NCBI GenBank assembly: GCA_943328975.2
Contig: CALQCC020000010.1
Span: 1-64,000 of the forward strand
Length of the DNA: 64,000 nt
DNA from: Bordetella parapertussis
GTDB taxonomy: Bacteria; Acidobacteriota; Terriglobia; Bryobacterales; Bryobacteraceae
Direction: 5' to 3'
Shown here: piece by piece, positions 8,954-17,725 of the stretch
How the letters are laid out: each line of letters begins with the position of its first letter
Position numbering within the stretch: the stretch's first letter is position 1
The notes under the pieces: model-generated
Database searches by the model: none
What the model saw: only the letters and a program-made list of their open reading frames with translations
What the model was told of the DNA's origin: nothing
Translations under genes and position numbers: made by a program

Positions 8954-9427
8954 CTATTTTAGGACCGGCTTGATGTAGGACCAGTGGTCGTGCACGATCT
9001 TCCATTGGCCGTTGATCCGCGCGTAGATCTTGGTCGAATTCCAGGGTCGATCGGGCGGAACTTCGCCGTTGAAGGTGACGCCGTAGTTGAGCAAGTTGTA
9101 GCTCAACACCGCGACGTCACCGTGATGCTGGACGTTGAGGTTCAGCATCTCGTAGCGGTCCACTTTGATCTTGCCGATCAGCGGAGCGTAATACTTGCGC
9201 ATCGCTTCCAGGCCGTCGATGCGCTTGTCGGTGACGGGATCGAAATAGGTCACCTCCGGCGCATAGGTTTCGAGGTAGCCATTCGGGTCTCCATGCCCCC
9301 AGCGGTCCAGCGCGGCGCGTTCCATGGCGATGACGGTCTCCGGCTTGAAATCGTCAGCCGGAGTGCCACAGGAAACGCTGAGGCCACACGCTAAGAGCGA
9401 CGTTGCAAGCAGAATCGGGCTTCGCAT
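8954..9427 (-). CDS. Secreted lipoprotein with SnoaL/NTF2-like (DUF4440-type) domain
   Basis: The start was placed at ATG 9427 because it begins a clear lipoprotein signal: MRSPILLATSLLACGLSVSC, with the lipobox Cys at residue 20. An in-frame extension upstream has no signal features. The mature part has the cone-shaped NTF2/SnoaL fold pattern: DRWGHGDPNGYLETYAPEVTYFDP, then GLEAMRKYYAPLIGKI, and a C-terminal NGQWKIVHDHWSYIKP. Such proteins are often orphan enzymes or ligand-binding proteins; no substrate can be inferred. It probably lies in one transcript with the HEAT-like gene 10 bp upstream. Confidence 0.75.
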   Translation of the reverse strand: MRSPILLATSLLACGLSVSCGTPADDFKPETVIAMERAALDRWGHGDPNGYLETYAPEVTYFDPVTDKRIDGLEAMRKYYAPLIGKIKVDRYEMLNLNVQHHGDVAVLSYNLLNYGVTFNGEVPPDRPWNSTKIYARINGQWKIVHDHWSYIKPVLK

Positions 9428-9437
9428 TCGTTTGAGT

Positions 9438-10730
9438 CTACTCTTCCGAACGCCCGTCAGTTTTTGACCCCGGATCGACCAAGTCCCGGACATCGTCGTT
9501 GGCGTCCCAGGCGCATTCCTCGCGGAGGTGGTCGGGGAGGGCGTTGAGTTCGAGAAGGCGGCGGACTTCAAACTCACGGAGGAAAGAACAGGGGCCGCGT
9601 TCATAGAGCGTGAGGAGCATTGCGACTTCGCTTGAGGGTTCGGGATGCTTCTTCCAGAGCTTGCGGAGCGACGACTGAAAGCTGTGGAGGACTTCGACGT
9701 CGGTCTCAGTATTGAACCAATCGAGCGCTAACGCGTGATCACCCGGCTCGAAATTCCACTGCAACAAATCGATGGCTTCGTCCCGGTGAGGGGAGCCTGT
9801 CTCGATCAGGCGAAACGCAAGTTCTCGCACTGCGGGTAGGGATCGTTGTCCAAGCGCACGGAGGGCCGCGTACGCGATTCGACCATCGCCGCTTTCCGCC
9901 AACTTGAAGATTGGTGCCGCGTCTAACGGGAACGGACTGTTGCCGAAAATCTTCAGGTGGCCGATTTGTTCTTCTGGGTCGCTCGCAGCGAGCAGGCCAT
10001 GCGCGGCCTTTTCAAATTCCTCGTCGCTCGCACGTTCGGCCCATGTACCAAGGCGTATCCACCATCTCGGCATAGCGATCTTCGATTTCAGCTCTTCGTA
10101 GGTTTGGTTCGGGAATGCATCCCACTCTGCATCAGGCCATTTGTCTGGGGAGGCTTCGATAGCCTTGAAAAACGCGTTCACGCGCGGGTTCAGAATAGCC
10201 GTTGATCGTAGGGTGTCTAAGACGAGTTGCTCCCCGAGTTTGTCTTTGGCCGAAGATATGAGCCAACCGAGATCTACATCCGACCGTCCCTCGATCAAGA
10301 GTTCGCCAATTTTCTCGGCTGCGAAGAGCAAGCCTTTCATGCCGTCCATCGCGATAAAGCTGTTACCAATGCTCTCGCCGAAGCGAGGCCCGGGCTGGTA
10401 CGCATCGTACATCGCCTGCTTCGCACGGGCGTCGTCGGCGTCCACAAGGTTGCATGCAAGCCAGAAGCGCTGCACGGAATCCCAGTTTTCAAGATCAGCC
10501 GGGAGAGCCTTCAGGACTTCATTGAAATAGAATTCCCGATCAGGCAACTTGTCGATGACCTCGAACATGAAACCGGATCGTGTGCCCTCACAAGTCGGAT
10601 CAACCGCCCAACAGTGCAGGCAAGCGTCGAGGATTATGTCACGAAACTTGGAAACATCATGACTCCGCGCATACAACACCGCTCTTCCGTGCCCCACTTG
10701 CAAGGCATGGCGGAACTGCGCTTCGTCCAT
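9438..10730 (-). CDS. Hypothetical protein, 430 aa, probable HEAT/ARM-like helical repeats
   Basis: The start was set at ATG 10730 (MDEAQFRHALQ), 14 bp after the upstream stop. The longer open frame to 10994 runs over the neighbouring gene and has a low-complexity Arg-rich translation. The product is rich in paired amphipathic helices, for example DGRIAYAALRALGQRSLPAVRELAFRL and the following stretch, which suggests HEAT-like repeats in the C-terminal half. There is no signal peptide. Function is unknown; HEAT proteins usually act as scaffolds. Base composition is slightly more AT-rich than its neighbours. Confidence 0.7.
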   Translation of the reverse strand: MDEAQFRHALQVGHGRAVLYARSHDVSKFRDIILDACLHCWAVDPTCEGTRSGFMFEVIDKLPDREFYFNEVLKALPADLENWDSVQRFWLACNLVDADDARAKQAMYDAYQPGPRFGESIGNSFIAMDGMKGLLFAAEKIGELLIEGRSDVDLGWLISSAKDKLGEQLVLDTLRSTAILNPRVNAFFKAIEASPDKWPDAEWDAFPNQTYEELKSKIAMPRWWIRLGTWAERASDEEFEKAAHGLLAASDPEEQIGHLKIFGNSPFPLDAAPIFKLAESGDGRIAYAALRALGQRSLPAVRELAFRLIETGSPHRDEAIDLLQWNFEPGDHALALDWFNTETDVEVLHSFQSSLRKLWKKHPEPSSEVAMLLTLYERGPCSFLREFEVRRLLELNALPDHLREECAWDANDDVRDLVDPGSKTDGRSEE

Positions 10731-10744
10731 GTGTTCGAAGTGGC

Positions 10745-11491
10745 TCAGGCGTTCAGTTGTTCGGGGAACACGGCGTAACCCTTGGGTGGCGGGAACAGTT
10801 CTTCGATCAAGAGCAACCGCTTCCGCAGGTGACGGCTCGGCAACTGGCGTGGGCCGGTGTCGACGTCGATGTCGCAGCAGATGCCGTGCAAGTAGAGTGT
10901 CAGCGTATCGATAAAGCTCTGACGGGCGTACTTGGCAAAGTTGCGGTGCGCGATGGCGGATTTGCCGCGGCGCAGGGTTTGCTTGATGCGCCAACTGGCT
11001 TCGTCGACTTCACCGTGGACGTCGGCGGTGAGTTCTTCGCGCAGCAAGCGCAGGTAGCGGGCTTCCACGTCGGCGGACCACTGCTCGCCGATCACCGTGG
11101 CCAGCACTTGGTAAAAGCGGTAATGATACTCGGCCATCTCGCGATCTTTGAGCGCGAAGGCGAGCACTGTTTCCTTGTCCAGTACGAGTTGCGCGGAGGG
11201 CGAGGCTTGTCCGGCCGGCGGCTTCTCAGCGGAGACGTATTCGGGTGCCTCTTTTTTGGCCTTTTTCGCCAAGTAGGGTACCAGCAGGATGGAGAGCTTC
11301 GGCAGTGCGGCAGCGATCGTCGGCGGCAGTGCGGCTACTGGTTCCTTGATATATTCCTTCAAGTCCTCTTCCGGCATCGGGCCGGTGGAGCAGTAGTACG
11401 CCACGGACGGGTTGAGCGGGATCATCTCCCCGCGGAACTGTTCGGCGAACTGGCGGACACTAAGTTTTTTGGGATCGAGTTGCGCAGGCAT
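10745..11491 (-). CDS. Hypothetical protein, 248 aa
   Basis: Not recognised. The protein begins MPAQLDPKKLSVRQFAEQ, has a Lys/Ala-rich middle (AKKAKKEAPEYVSAEKPPAG, about residues 74-93) and an alpha-helical C-terminal half with SWRIKQTLRRGKSAIAHRNF. A possible Cys pair (GICCDID) is near the C-terminus. No signal peptide or membrane helix is visible. It lies 45 bp after the FHA-GAF-PP2C gene and 14 bp before the HEAT-like gene on the same strand, so it may be co-expressed with both. Confidence 0.7.
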   Translation of the reverse strand: MPAQLDPKKLSVRQFAEQFRGEMIPLNPSVAYYCSTGPMPEEDLKEYIKEPVAALPPTIAAALPKLSILLVPYLAKKAKKEAPEYVSAEKPPAGQASPSAQLVLDKETVLAFALKDREMAEYHYRFYQVLATVIGEQWSADVEARYLRLLREELTADVHGEVDEASWRIKQTLRRGKSAIAHRNFAKYARQSFIDTLTLYLHGICCDIDVDTGPRQLPSRHLRKRLLLIEELFPPPKGYAVFPEQLNA

Positions 11492-11536
11492 TGACAGAGC
11501 TATTCCTATTGTAGGGCTTTTGCCGGACGGATCAGA

Positions 11537-13210
11537 TTACAACCTGCGGGTAACCACAACGGTAATATCATCGGCGGGAGGGGCGCCTTCGGTGAATTCG
11601 GCGACGCTGGTGTGGATGGCACCGACGATTTCGGCTGCCGTTTTGCCCGAAAGTTCCGCCACCAAGTTGGCTAGGCGATCTTCGCCGTACTCTTCGTCAT
11701 TGGGATTGGGAGCTTCGGTGACGCCGTCGCTGAACATCACCAGGACGTCGCCTTTTTCGATGGTGACGCGGAACTCTTCGTACTTGGCCATCGGCAAAAT
11801 ACCGAGGATGAGTCCGCCACCCGGCAGCAGTTCGTAGCCGCCTTGCGCACGGACCAGCACCGGCGGATTATGTCCGGCGCTTACATAGACCAGTTCCCCC
11901 GTCAACGGATCGAGGATGCCGAAGAAAAAGGTGATGAAGCGGTTATCCGGGCAGTTGCCGCAGGTGGATTTGTTGAGGCGCTCAATTTTTGTCGCCAAAT
12001 TGTCCGACTCCTCGAACAACACGTGGACGCGGGCTTGCAGGCTGCTCATCAACAGCGCGGCGGGCATGCCTTTACCGGCCACGTCACCGACCATCAAGGC
12101 AATTTTTCCATCGGGGAAGCGGATAAAGTCGTAGTAGTCGCCACCGGCCAGCCGAGCAGGCACCGCGCGTGCTGCGATATCGAGGCCTTCGGTCTTGGGT
12201 GCTGCTTCCGGGAACAGGCGAGCCTGAATCTGCGCGGCCTGCTGCATCTCCTTCGCCATCGCGCGTTCGGCCTCTTCGATTTCGTTGAGGCGCGAATGTT
12301 CGATGCGGATGGCCGCGACGTTGGCCATCACCGTGAGCAGGTTCAGATCCTCGCGGGTAAACTCGCGGATGTGGTTTGGTGAATCGAGGTAAATGAGGCC
12401 GATGACGCGGTCGTTCGTCTGCAACGGAACGGCGAGCAGGCTACGGACCTTCTGCTCCACGATGCTCATGTGCTCTTTTAGATTCTGGTCGAGCTGAGCG
12501 TCACGGATCAGCAGCGAGTTCTTGTCTTTGAGCACGCGATCGCGAATCGTCTTGGAAATCTGGAAGCCCACGCCCCGTGCTGCGCGGACGCGCAGTTCGT
12601 CGCCTTCGAGCGTCATCAGCACGCCGCGGCCAGCCATGACGGCTTCCATCGAGAGGTCCATGATGACTTCGAACAATTCGTTTAGCGGACGATGCCCGGC
12701 CAATTCGCGACCGGCGCGAATCAGGGCCCAGGTCTGCGGATTGCCCGTCATAACCTGCGTACGGTTCATGTCTTCGGGGCCCGTGGTCTGCGTTCCCAAC
12801 ACACCGTCGAGGTTTGCGACGACGGTAGTGGACGTGCCGGTGGTGCCCTCGTCGCCCTCGACGAAGACGACCGTTCCTTGGGTGGGGGTTTGCTCCACGC
12901 CTGCGAATTCGATAGTGAGATGCCCCGCTGCGACGCGATCCCCGGGGTTGAACGGCATGAGGCCCTTGAGCAACTCACCGTTGAGCATGCTGCCGTTCTT
13001 GCTGTGTAGATCCTCGACCGTCCACTTGCCGTCGCTATAATTCAGCGCCAAGTGCTGGCGAGAGAGGCCAACGTCGTCCGGGTAAGAAAGCTGATTCTGA
13101 TTGGAGCGACCGAGCGTCACCCGGTCATCGGTCAGGACGACCGTGGAAGTCCGGCCTTCAAGATCGCGGAGGATAAACTCGCGGGTGGCGGCTGGCAGAC
13201 TGGGGTTCAC
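11537..13210 (-). CDS. FHA-GAF-SpoIIE (PP2C) serine/threonine phosphatase
   Basis: A 557-residue signalling protein with three domains. The FHA domain (about 10-105) has the phosphothreonine-binding residues R35, S50/R51, H53 and N72. A GAF sensor domain spans about 165-315. A SpoIIE/RsbU-type PP2C domain (about 340-557) has metal-binding motifs GGDYYDF, GDVAGKG and FSDGVTEAPN. It probably dephosphorylates an anti-sigma-factor antagonist or other Ser/Thr-phosphorylated target in response to a ligand and to a phosphoprotein partner. Start is GTG 13210 with AGGAGG just upstream. No anti-sigma partner gene is adjacent. Confidence 0.92.
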   Translation of the reverse strand: MNPSLPAATREFILRDLEGRTSTVVLTDDRVTLGRSNQNQLSYPDDVGLSRQHLALNYSDGKWTVEDLHSKNGSMLNGELLKGLMPFNPGDRVAAGHLTIEFAGVEQTPTQGTVVFVEGDEGTTGTSTTVVANLDGVLGTQTTGPEDMNRTQVMTGNPQTWALIRAGRELAGHRPLNELFEVIMDLSMEAVMAGRGVLMTLEGDELRVRAARGVGFQISKTIRDRVLKDKNSLLIRDAQLDQNLKEHMSIVEQKVRSLLAVPLQTNDRVIGLIYLDSPNHIREFTREDLNLLTVMANVAAIRIEHSRLNEIEEAERAMAKEMQQAAQIQARLFPEAAPKTEGLDIAARAVPARLAGGDYYDFIRFPDGKIALMVGDVAGKGMPAALLMSSLQARVHVLFEESDNLATKIERLNKSTCGNCPDNRFITFFFGILDPLTGELVYVSAGHNPPVLVRAQGGYELLPGGGLILGILPMAKYEEFRVTIEKGDVLVMFSDGVTEAPNPNDEEYGEDRLANLVAELSGKTAAEIVGAIHTSVAEFTEGAPPADDITVVVTRRL

Positions 13211-13312
13211 AGTCCTCCTAATCTAACATGCAGAGCGGAAAGGGCGCGACAAGGCATATGTTCGATCCGGGCGGCACCGTCGATAAGAAGCGTGAGCTTG
13301 GCCGTCCGGCTC

Positions 13313-13342
13313 TTGACCGATGGCGGTGGGATCGTGCAAAAT
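13313..13342 (+). promoter_or_regulatory. Probable sigma-70-type promoter for the transpeptidase gene
   Basis: TTGACC (13313-13318) and CAAAAT (13337-13342) are separated by 18 bp, about 40 bp before the ATG at 13382, which has its own GAGGAG ribosome-binding site. Confidence 0.5.
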
Positions 13343-13381
13343 GAGACGGTCACTTGGCGGCTGAGCCGTATCTTGAGGAGA

Positions 13382-14578
13382 ATGAATCTGTTGCGGAAGA
13401 AATTCTCGTTCGGACAACATCTATACCCACGCCTCGCGCTGGTTCTAGCGGGTCTGGCACTACTAGCGATTCCGTTTTTGGAATCGGCGGGCGCGGCGAC
13501 GGCCAAAAAATCGTCTTCCAAGAAGTCTACCTCCAAGAAGACTCCGGTTAAGAAGACTGCAACCAAGACAACCGCCAAGCGGCGCGTGGTGCGCAGCAGC
13601 CCCTGGAAAGTTCCCAACTATGCGGATTCCGATGCCGGGGATTTCATGGACGGCGACGATCCCATCGCGCGGCAGGCTGCGGCGGACGCCTTAGGCAAGC
13701 TCAATGGTTCGGTGGTGGTGATGGATGCGGACACTGGACGCGTGCTCACCATCGTTGGCCAGAAGACCGCATACACGCACGGATATCAGCCGTGCTCCAC
13801 CATCAAGGTTCCCGTTGCGCTAGCGGCATTGAGCGAATCGGTGGTGGACCGTTTGACGCAGATCCGAATCTACGGCAACACGAAAGTCGCCATGACGGAA
13901 GCGCTGGCGCGATCGAACAATCAGTATTTCGCGAGCTTGGGCGAGAAGCTCGGGTTTGAGCGCATGAGTTACTACGCTCGATTGTACGGGTTGGGCGAAA
14001 AGGCCAGCCTGAATATTGAAGAAGAACAGGCCGGCCTTCTGCCCGCCAAGACGCCCGCCAGCGGAATGGGAATGATGACCAGCTTCGGCGACGGCATCAC
14101 GCTCACGCCTTTGGAATACGCCGGTCTGATGGGCGCGGTGGCCAACGGCGGCACGCTCTACTACCTGCAATATCCGAAGAGCCAGGACGAGGCCGCGGGC
14201 CTTGTTCCGCAGGTCAAACGCCGTTTGGACATCGAGCACTTAATCGGCGACGTGAAGCCCGGCATGATGGGCGCAGTGGAGTACGGAACGGCGCGCCGCG
14301 TTGGCTTCAACTCGGAAGCTCCCGTGTACGGCAAGACCGGCACCTGCACCGATACACGCACGCCGACCCATCTGGGCTGGTTCGGATCGTTCACCGAGAT
14401 CGGCCATGAGCGCATCGTCGTCGTAGTGATGTTGACCGGCGGCAGCGCGGTGTCCGGTAGCTCGGCCTCGGGAGTGGGTGGACTGGTCTACCGAAATCTC
14501 ATCAACATGAACTACTACGCTCACCAGCGCGGCGGAGAACACGCCACAGCGTTCGCGGGTTCGGTGCCTGGGCAGTAG
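13382..14578 (+). CDS. Penicillin-binding transpeptidase-domain protein
   Basis: A single-domain serine acyl-enzyme of the penicillin-binding protein / class D beta-lactamase fold. The three signature motifs are all present: S139-T-I-K142, S178-N-N180 and K318-T-G-T321. An N-terminal membrane anchor (about residues 16-38) is followed by a Lys/Ser/Thr-rich stretch (41-68) that probably passes through the periplasm or binds the cell wall. It most likely cross-links peptidoglycan; a beta-lactamase role cannot be excluded because no glycosyltransferase or PBP-dimer domain is present. The start is ATG 13382, directly after GAGGAG; the longer upstream frame was rejected. Confidence 0.88.
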   Translation: MNLLRKKFSFGQHLYPRLALVLAGLALLAIPFLESAGAATAKKSSSKKSTSKKTPVKKTATKTTAKRRVVRSSPWKVPNYADSDAGDFMDGDDPIARQAAADALGKLNGSVVVMDADTGRVLTIVGQKTAYTHGYQPCSTIKVPVALAALSESVVDRLTQIRIYGNTKVAMTEALARSNNQYFASLGEKLGFERMSYYARLYGLGEKASLNIEEEQAGLLPAKTPASGMGMMTSFGDGITLTPLEYAGLMGAVANGGTLYYLQYPKSQDEAAGLVPQVKRRLDIEHLIGDVKPGMMGAVEYGTARRVGFNSEAPVYGKTGTCTDTRTPTHLGWFGSFTEIGHERIVVVVMLTGGSAVSGSSASGVGGLVYRNLINMNYYAHQRGGEHATAFAGSVPGQ

Positions 14579-14635
14579 ACCATTGAAGCCTCCTGTGCGC
14601 CGTATTGCATTGTAGGCGGTGGTCGATAGTTCAAC

Positions 14636-15115
14636 GTGAGGAAGATGCCTTCTAAGAACGCCGTCACCATCGATCAGCTCAATCTTGCGTGCCGTCACTA
14701 TGAAGAAATGATCTCCGCTGGCGTGACGGAGAATCTGGCGATCCGGACACTCGAATTATTTGCCGATGTCTACGCGAAACTGCGGGTTGTAGGCAAGGCG
14801 TCTCCCCATCATGTGAAGCATGTAGAGAAGTGGTCACGTAAGGCGATGGCGCTCAGGGATGCAAGACCCGATGCCAAACCAAAAGACTACTTTCGAGTTG
14901 AACATGGAACGCCACAGCGTGGGTTTGCGCGCATGGTTCTGGCTCTCCAGCGGCGAAATGAATTGACAGAAGATACGGCGACCGATCTGGTTAAGAAATT
15001 CTACAAGCTCGCTGTCATCACGTTGGAAGAAGATCAGCAGCTCAACAGGATCGCGCGGTCAAAGGTATTCGATACTCCCGATGCCCGATGGGCGGCAGCC
15101 GGGATTGAATTTTGA
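14636..15115 (+). CDS. Hypothetical protein, 159 aa, all-helical
   Basis: Not recognised. The sequence is almost entirely helix-forming (DQLNLACRHYEEMISAG, NLAIRTLELFADVYAKL, GFARMVLALQRRNEL), with no signal peptide. The start may be GTG 14636 or ATG 14645; neither has a well-spaced ribosome-binding site. Base composition is more AT-rich than in neighbours, it is flanked by unrelated genes, and it may be an acquired single-gene insertion. Confidence 0.65.
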   Translation: MRKMPSKNAVTIDQLNLACRHYEEMISAGVTENLAIRTLELFADVYAKLRVVGKASPHHVKHVEKWSRKAMALRDARPDAKPKDYFRVEHGTPQRGFARMVLALQRRNELTEDTATDLVKKFYKLAVITLEEDQQLNRIARSKVFDTPDARWAAAGIEF

Positions 15116-15145
15116 ATCGCTACGTCTTAAATTTGTAGACACCCG

Positions 15146-15934
15146 CTACTTCCCGACCATGTGATACACGTCTTCGTTGTTCTCCTGGCAGACGTACTCT
15201 GATAACTCGCCGCCGGGAACGAACGGGATCGTGAAGGCGTTCGACCACGTCTCGCTATAAGCGCCCGGGTCGTCGATGGTGAATTCGTAGCGCATCGTCA
15301 ACTCGTCCACGCGTGTGTAGCGTTCGATCACATGCAACTGGTCACTATGCGGCGAACCGTCCTGGTCCAGCCACGTGCGATCGTTGAAGGCGATGTTGTC
15401 CACCACCAAGGTGTCGCCATCCCAATGTCCGCGCGGCTCTCCCAAGTACGTCGGGAACGGGTCCTTGCTATGCGGCTTATCCATTGGGATGATGCGCCAC
15501 ATGTGAGCGCCGCCTTCCCACACCTGAATGATGCGGTCCGGGAGCTGGTAGATCTGGAACGGGAACGGCGTCGCTTGCATGCGCGGGATGCCCGGAGGCA
15601 AGCAGCGGGATTCGGGATCGTCCTTCGCCAGGTTCTCCTGCGCGACGTCATAGAAAGCCTTCGCCCACGGCAAGAACGGCAGCTCAAACCGCTTTTCTAC
15701 GGGCGAGCGCGCGGGGCCTTGGCGTCCCGTGCCGCTCATGTTCGCGATGGTGCGCGGATTCCATGCGCCCTTACCGTTGCCGAGGTCGGGTTTGCCGTCC
15801 GCCATGCGCGGAGTAGGTCCTGCTTTGGTCCCCTTAGCGACGTCGTTCATGCGTCCACCGACCACTTGTCCAAATACCAACGTCGCGAACGCACCGAAAA
15901 TCAACGCGCCCTGAATGACTGCACGAAATCGCAT
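15146..15934 (-). CDS. Secreted protein of unknown function, 262 aa
   Basis: A signal peptide (about 1-22, ending LVFG) is followed by a Trp/Pro-rich mature domain with RCLPPGIPRM, IYQLPDRIIQVWEGGAHMWR and GEPRGHWDGDTLVVDNIAFND. Proteins of this pattern are, as I recall, abundant in soil Acidobacteria and often next to quinoproteins, but I know no assigned function. It starts 9 bp after the PQQ dehydrogenase stop on the same strand, so the two are almost certainly co-transcribed and the product may be a periplasmic partner of that enzyme. Confidence 0.75.
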   Translation of the reverse strand: MRFRAVIQGALIFGAFATLVFGQVVGGRMNDVAKGTKAGPTPRMADGKPDLGNGKGAWNPRTIANMSGTGRQGPARSPVEKRFELPFLPWAKAFYDVAQENLAKDDPESRCLPPGIPRMQATPFPFQIYQLPDRIIQVWEGGAHMWRIIPMDKPHSKDPFPTYLGEPRGHWDGDTLVVDNIAFNDRTWLDQDGSPHSDQLHVIERYTRVDELTMRYEFTIDDPGAYSETWSNAFTIPFVPGGELSEYVCQENNEDVYHMVGK

Positions 15935-15943
15935 GTTGCTATC

Positions 15944-17707
15944 TTACTCCGGAACGGCGAATGACAAAATATTCTGCCCTGCTGCGATGGCCACGTATTG
16001 CTTGCCGTCGAACATGTAGGTCATCGGCGAGGCCTTCCAGACTTGATTCGTCTGAAACTCCCACAGCGATTTACCGGTAGCGGCGTCAGCGGCGATAAAG
16101 GCCCCGCTGTTGTCGGCGTAGAAGACAATGCCCGCCGCGGTCGAGATCACGCCGCCGGATGCTGTCAAATCGCGGCTGACTTGTGGGACCTCCCACTTCA
16201 CTTCGCCAGTCTGAATGTCGATGGCGCGCAGATATTTCTCGAACGTCTCACCCGGAACCGGACGTCCCGCGCCTCCCATGAAACTGCGGCCCGCTTGCCA
16301 GTCGCCCTTGGTGATCGAGAAGATATTGCAGCGTTCGAGCGCGTTGAAATAGTAGAGGCCGGTTGCCGGATTGTACGACGTAGAGAACCAGTTCGCGCCG
16401 CCTTGGAATCCTGGGCACACGTAGGTGTTGCCGTCGGCGGTCTTGGGCAGTTCCTTCAGGATGGGCCTTCCGTCCTTGCCGATGCCGTCGGCCCAATTGA
16501 GCTTCTTGAGAAACTGCTTGCCCAGCAGGAACTGACCATTGGTGCGGTCGAGTACGTAGAAGAAACCATTGCGATTCGCTTGGACCAGCAGCTTGCGAGG
16601 TTGCCCGCCCCAGTTCGCGTCGATCAACACTGGCGGTTCCTGCGCGTCCCAATCGTGAATGTCGTGCGGAGTGAACTGGTAGTACCACTTGAGCGCGCCG
16701 GTCTTTACGTCGAGCGCAATGATGCAGTCGGTGTAGAGATTGTCGCCGAGGCGGTCGGCCCCATCGTAGTCGGGGCCGGGGTTACCGACCGGCCAATAAA
16801 CAAGGCCGAGCGTTGCGTCGTAAGTACCCGTCATCCACGTCGCGCCCGAGCGGTGGTCTTTGTTCGCGCCCTGCCAGGTGTTCTCCACTTCCTGCGCGCC
16901 GGGTTGGCCGGGGCTGGGAACCGTCCACACCTTCCATACTTCTTTGCCCGTCACTTGATCGTAGGCCGCGACGAATCCGCGCACGCCTTCATCGCCGCCC
17001 GCGGTTCCGGAAATCACTAGTCCGTTTGCAGTCAGCGGAGCGGACGTTCCGTTGTAGTTCTGCTTGTAGTCCGCCATCGTGGTTTCCCACAGGAGTTCGC
17101 CATTGGCGCGGCTGAGTGCCAATAGGTGCGCGTTGTCGGTCAGCAGGAAAATGCGATCGCCTTCCCACGCCACGCCGCGATTGAAGCCGATGGCCGCGTT
17201 GCCCGCGATTCCCTGTGTGCGTGCGCGGCGATAGTGCCAAACCTGGCGGCCGCTTCCTGCATCTAGCGCCCACGCTTCGTTCGCGCTGGAAAGATACATC
17301 ACGCCTTCGACAACTAGAGGCGTCGTCTCCACCTGATTCACATTGCCGACGGGAAAGATCCACGCCGGTGCGAGCTTCGCCACATTGGTCTTGTTGATCT
17401 GCGTCAGCGTCGAATAGCGATTGCCGCCCGGCTGTCCGTTGTAGGTGGGCCAATCGGTCTGCGACGTCACCAAGCGATAACGTCCACCGTCCAATTTGCG
17501 CAGCAAGCGGATGCGTCCGCCCGCCTCGCGCATTTGCAGGTCGGTGGAGCCTTCATTCACCACCACGCCGCGAATCGTTTGGCCGTCGGTGGTGGTGATG
17601 GCGCGTTGGTCTTCAGCCTGCACCTGGTTACGAGCGAGGGCGTCTTGGCCCAAGAGGGCCGTGGCCGTGAGGAACGAAACAGACATCAAAACAAAGTGCG
17701 TTCGCAT
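15944..17707 (-). CDS. PQQ-dependent dehydrogenase, eight-bladed beta-propeller
   Basis: A periplasmic quinoprotein (587 aa) of the alcohol/aldehyde dehydrogenase superfamily, transferring electrons to cytochrome c. After the signal peptide (MRTHFVLMSVSFLTATALLG), residues 75-587 carry repeated propeller blades with Trp-docking motifs such as WALDAGSGRQVWHY and IALDVKTGALKWYY. The active-site loop reads HDIHDWDA, with the likely catalytic base D352 and a second Asp at 354, the position diagnostic of lanthanide enzymes. No fused cytochrome domain is present. Start was moved to ATG 17707, where the signal peptide begins 6 nt after a TATTAT box. The substrate is not predictable. Confidence 0.88.
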   Translation of the reverse strand: MRTHFVLMSVSFLTATALLGQDALARNQVQAEDQRAITTTDGQTIRGVVVNEGSTDLQMREAGGRIRLLRKLDGGRYRLVTSQTDWPTYNGQPGGNRYSTLTQINKTNVAKLAPAWIFPVGNVNQVETTPLVVEGVMYLSSANEAWALDAGSGRQVWHYRRARTQGIAGNAAIGFNRGVAWEGDRIFLLTDNAHLLALSRANGELLWETTMADYKQNYNGTSAPLTANGLVISGTAGGDEGVRGFVAAYDQVTGKEVWKVWTVPSPGQPGAQEVENTWQGANKDHRSGATWMTGTYDATLGLVYWPVGNPGPDYDGADRLGDNLYTDCIIALDVKTGALKWYYQFTPHDIHDWDAQEPPVLIDANWGGQPRKLLVQANRNGFFYVLDRTNGQFLLGKQFLKKLNWADGIGKDGRPILKELPKTADGNTYVCPGFQGGANWFSTSYNPATGLYYFNALERCNIFSITKGDWQAGRSFMGGAGRPVPGETFEKYLRAIDIQTGEVKWEVPQVSRDLTASGGVISTAAGIVFYADNSGAFIAADAATGKSLWEFQTNQVWKASPMTYMFDGKQYVAIAAGQNILSFAVPE

Positions 17708-17712
17708 TGCCT

Positions 17713-17719
17713 CATAATA
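17713..17719. promoter_or_regulatory. Overlapping divergent -10 boxes
   Basis: CATAAT (17713-17718, plus) and TATTAT (17719-17714, minus) share five base pairs. The plus box is 7 nt before the hydratase ATG and the minus box 6 nt before the quinoprotein ATG, so both transcripts would begin at or within a base of their start codon. The whole intergenic space is 18 bp. Confidence 0.5.
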
Positions 17720-17725
17720 TCGAAG

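Noticed and set aside
10731-10994. N-terminal extension of the HEAT-like gene up to 10994
   Set aside because: It overlaps the upstream gene by about 250 bp and reads as an Arg-rich low-complexity sequence; ATG 10730 gives a tidy spacing.
15935-15946. TAAGAT box 6 nt before ATG 15934, resembling the leaderless pattern
   Set aside because: It includes the stop codon of the upstream quinoprotein gene, which is 9 bp away on the same strand, so co-transcription explains it and the match is likely chance.
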